This document shows, piece after piece, positions 47,541 to 48,182 of a stretch of 48,182 bases of DNA (position 1 is its first letter; each line of letters starts with the position of its first letter). Where the stretch lies: positions 1-48,182 of the forward strand of contig JACVZY010000046.1 of NCBI GenBank assembly GCA_014654705.1, in the 5' to 3' direction. Source of the stretch: Ignavibacteria bacterium (GTDB lineage Bacteria; Bacteroidota; Ignavibacteria; Kapaibacteriales; UBA4661). Below the pieces are notes generated by a model. It made no database searches. It was given only the letters and a program-made list of their open reading frames with translations, and was not told where the DNA came from. The position numbers and the translations under genes were made by a program.

Positions 47541-47783
47541 ATGTCAACAGATTTTTTCTCATACTATCCAAATAAATTTATGAAACGCATGAGCAGACGA
47601 GACACAGCACTTTTAGTGATTGGTGCTTTTGTAATGAGTTTAAGTTTTATCCTTCAACGCTTTATTGTTGTAACAGACGCTCTCGACGGGCTTCTAAAAG
47701 GGGCAGCAGTAGGGTTCATGATGTTAAGTTTACTGCGTACATATCAAGACCAAAAAGCAAAGCAGAGTATTTACAAAGGATAA
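47541..47783 (+). CDS. small two-helix membrane protein
   Basis: 80 residues from ATG 47541; a TTG start at 47520 or an ATG at 47580 (MKRMSRRDTALLVIG) are alternatives. Two hydrophobic helices (TALLVIGAFVMSLSFILQRFIVV and LLKGAAVGFMMLSLL) with a basic N-terminal side and a polar C-terminal tail. No family recognised. It is 39 bp upstream of the DoxX-like gene on the same strand, so the two may be co-transcribed. Confidence 0.6.
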   Translation: MSTDFFSYYPNKFMKRMSRRDTALLVIGAFVMSLSFILQRFIVVTDALDGLLKGAAVGFMMLSLLRTYQDQKAKQSIYKG

Positions 47784-47822
47784 GCTGGCAGTTAATTCTC
47801 CATTACTTTTTCTCCCACGACA

Positions 47823-48182
47823 GTGAACTTCTTCAATAGTACTTTTTTGCTACGTTTTGCCGTAGCAGTCATTTTGCTTATTCATGGCGTTGGCGGTATG
47901 TTCAACGGCGGCGTGAATGCGTTTGGAACATTATATCTCGACCAAGTAGGATTTTCGCCATTTGGTATCTACCTTGCTTGGGCGATTAAGTTGTCGCACG
48001 TTGTGTGCGTTGTGGCTTTGCTGATGGACAAATACATTTTGTATCCAGCGCTTGTTACTATTGCTATTTTAGTAGCGGGTATCATTATGATTCATGGTAA
48101 GGAAGGTTGGTTCGTGGTTGGCGGCGGGCGAAATGGGGTGGAGTTTAATTTTCTGCTGATTTTTGCTTTGCTTTCGATTATT
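47823..48182 (+). CDS. DoxX-like membrane protein, 3' end outside window
   Basis: 120 codons from GTG 47823 to the right edge, open to the end. Four hydrophobic segments are visible (LLRFAVAVILLIHGV, FGIYLAWAIKLSHVVCVVALL, YPALVTIAILVAGIIMI, FNFLLIFALLSII). The sequence GWFVVGGGRNGVEFNFLL before the last helix is characteristic of DoxX-family proteins in Bacteroidota. An internal ATG at about 47898 is an alternative but would cut the first helix. Function in this family is mostly unclear; links to respiratory or oxidative-stress complexes are known for some members. Confidence 0.8.
   Translation, partial: MNFFNSTFLLRFAVAVILLIHGVGGMFNGGVNAFGTLYLDQVGFSPFGIYLAWAIKLSHVVCVVALLMDKYILYPALVTIAILVAGIIMIHGKEGWFVVGGGRNGVEFNFLLIFALLSII

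Overview
The window looks like a chromosomal segment of a Bacteroidota/Chlorobiota-type (FCB group) bacterium. Evidence read from the sequence: a C-terminal type IX secretion (T9SS) sorting domain on a 3,498-residue surface protein, an adjacent SusC/SusD pair, promoter motifs of the Bacteroidota form TAnnTTTG, a CrtI-type carotenoid desaturase, and moderate GC. No rRNA, tRNA, CRISPR array, transposase or phage gene was seen.

Layout. (1) 1-18796, minus strand: two giant secreted repeat proteins, one cut by the left window edge (at least 2,659 codons) and one complete (3,498 aa). Both are built from NHL-type beta-propellers, a recurrent module of about 105 residues, IPT/TIG domains and, in the first, 18 putative Ig (He_PIG-like) repeats. 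(2) 19323-29192, minus strand: a tightly overlapping seven-gene operon. Five paralogous Kelch-propeller proteins, each with one C-terminal membrane helix and a tail of about 24 residues, are followed by a Kelch-propeller LytS-type histidine kinase and a LytTR response regulator. (3) 29311-32662: two exported proteins of unknown function and crtI. (4) 32873-38492: a CAP/SCP-domain protein, a 45-residue lipoprotein and a SusD/SusC pair. (5) 38922-43845, plus strand: a PLP-dependent cystathionine beta-synthase-like enzyme, an alpha/beta-hydrolase lipoprotein, an MFS transporter and a leucine-rich-repeat protein. (6) 43931-47326, minus strand: a prolyl oligopeptidase and a bestrophin-like channel. 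(7) 47541-48182, plus strand: a small membrane protein and a DoxX-like protein cut by the right edge.

How the genes may work together. The most interesting unit is region 2 plus the promoters of region 1. Both giant genes have the same upstream block: a TAnnTTTG element preceded, at exactly the same distance, by two copies of the 16-mer GCGCTGAGCGGGACAT (one base different in one copy) with a 21-bp period, then a short dyad. LytTR regulators characteristically bind paired direct repeats about two helical turns apart, upstream of the promoter. The gene for such a regulator lies beside the second giant gene. I therefore propose, as inference, that the Kelch-receptor/LytS/LytTR operon senses something outside the inner membrane and switches on a regulon of giant T9SS-exported propeller/Ig-like surface proteins. 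The five kinase-less Kelch receptors would be alternative or co-receptors for the single kinase. Nothing here proves binding or secretion.
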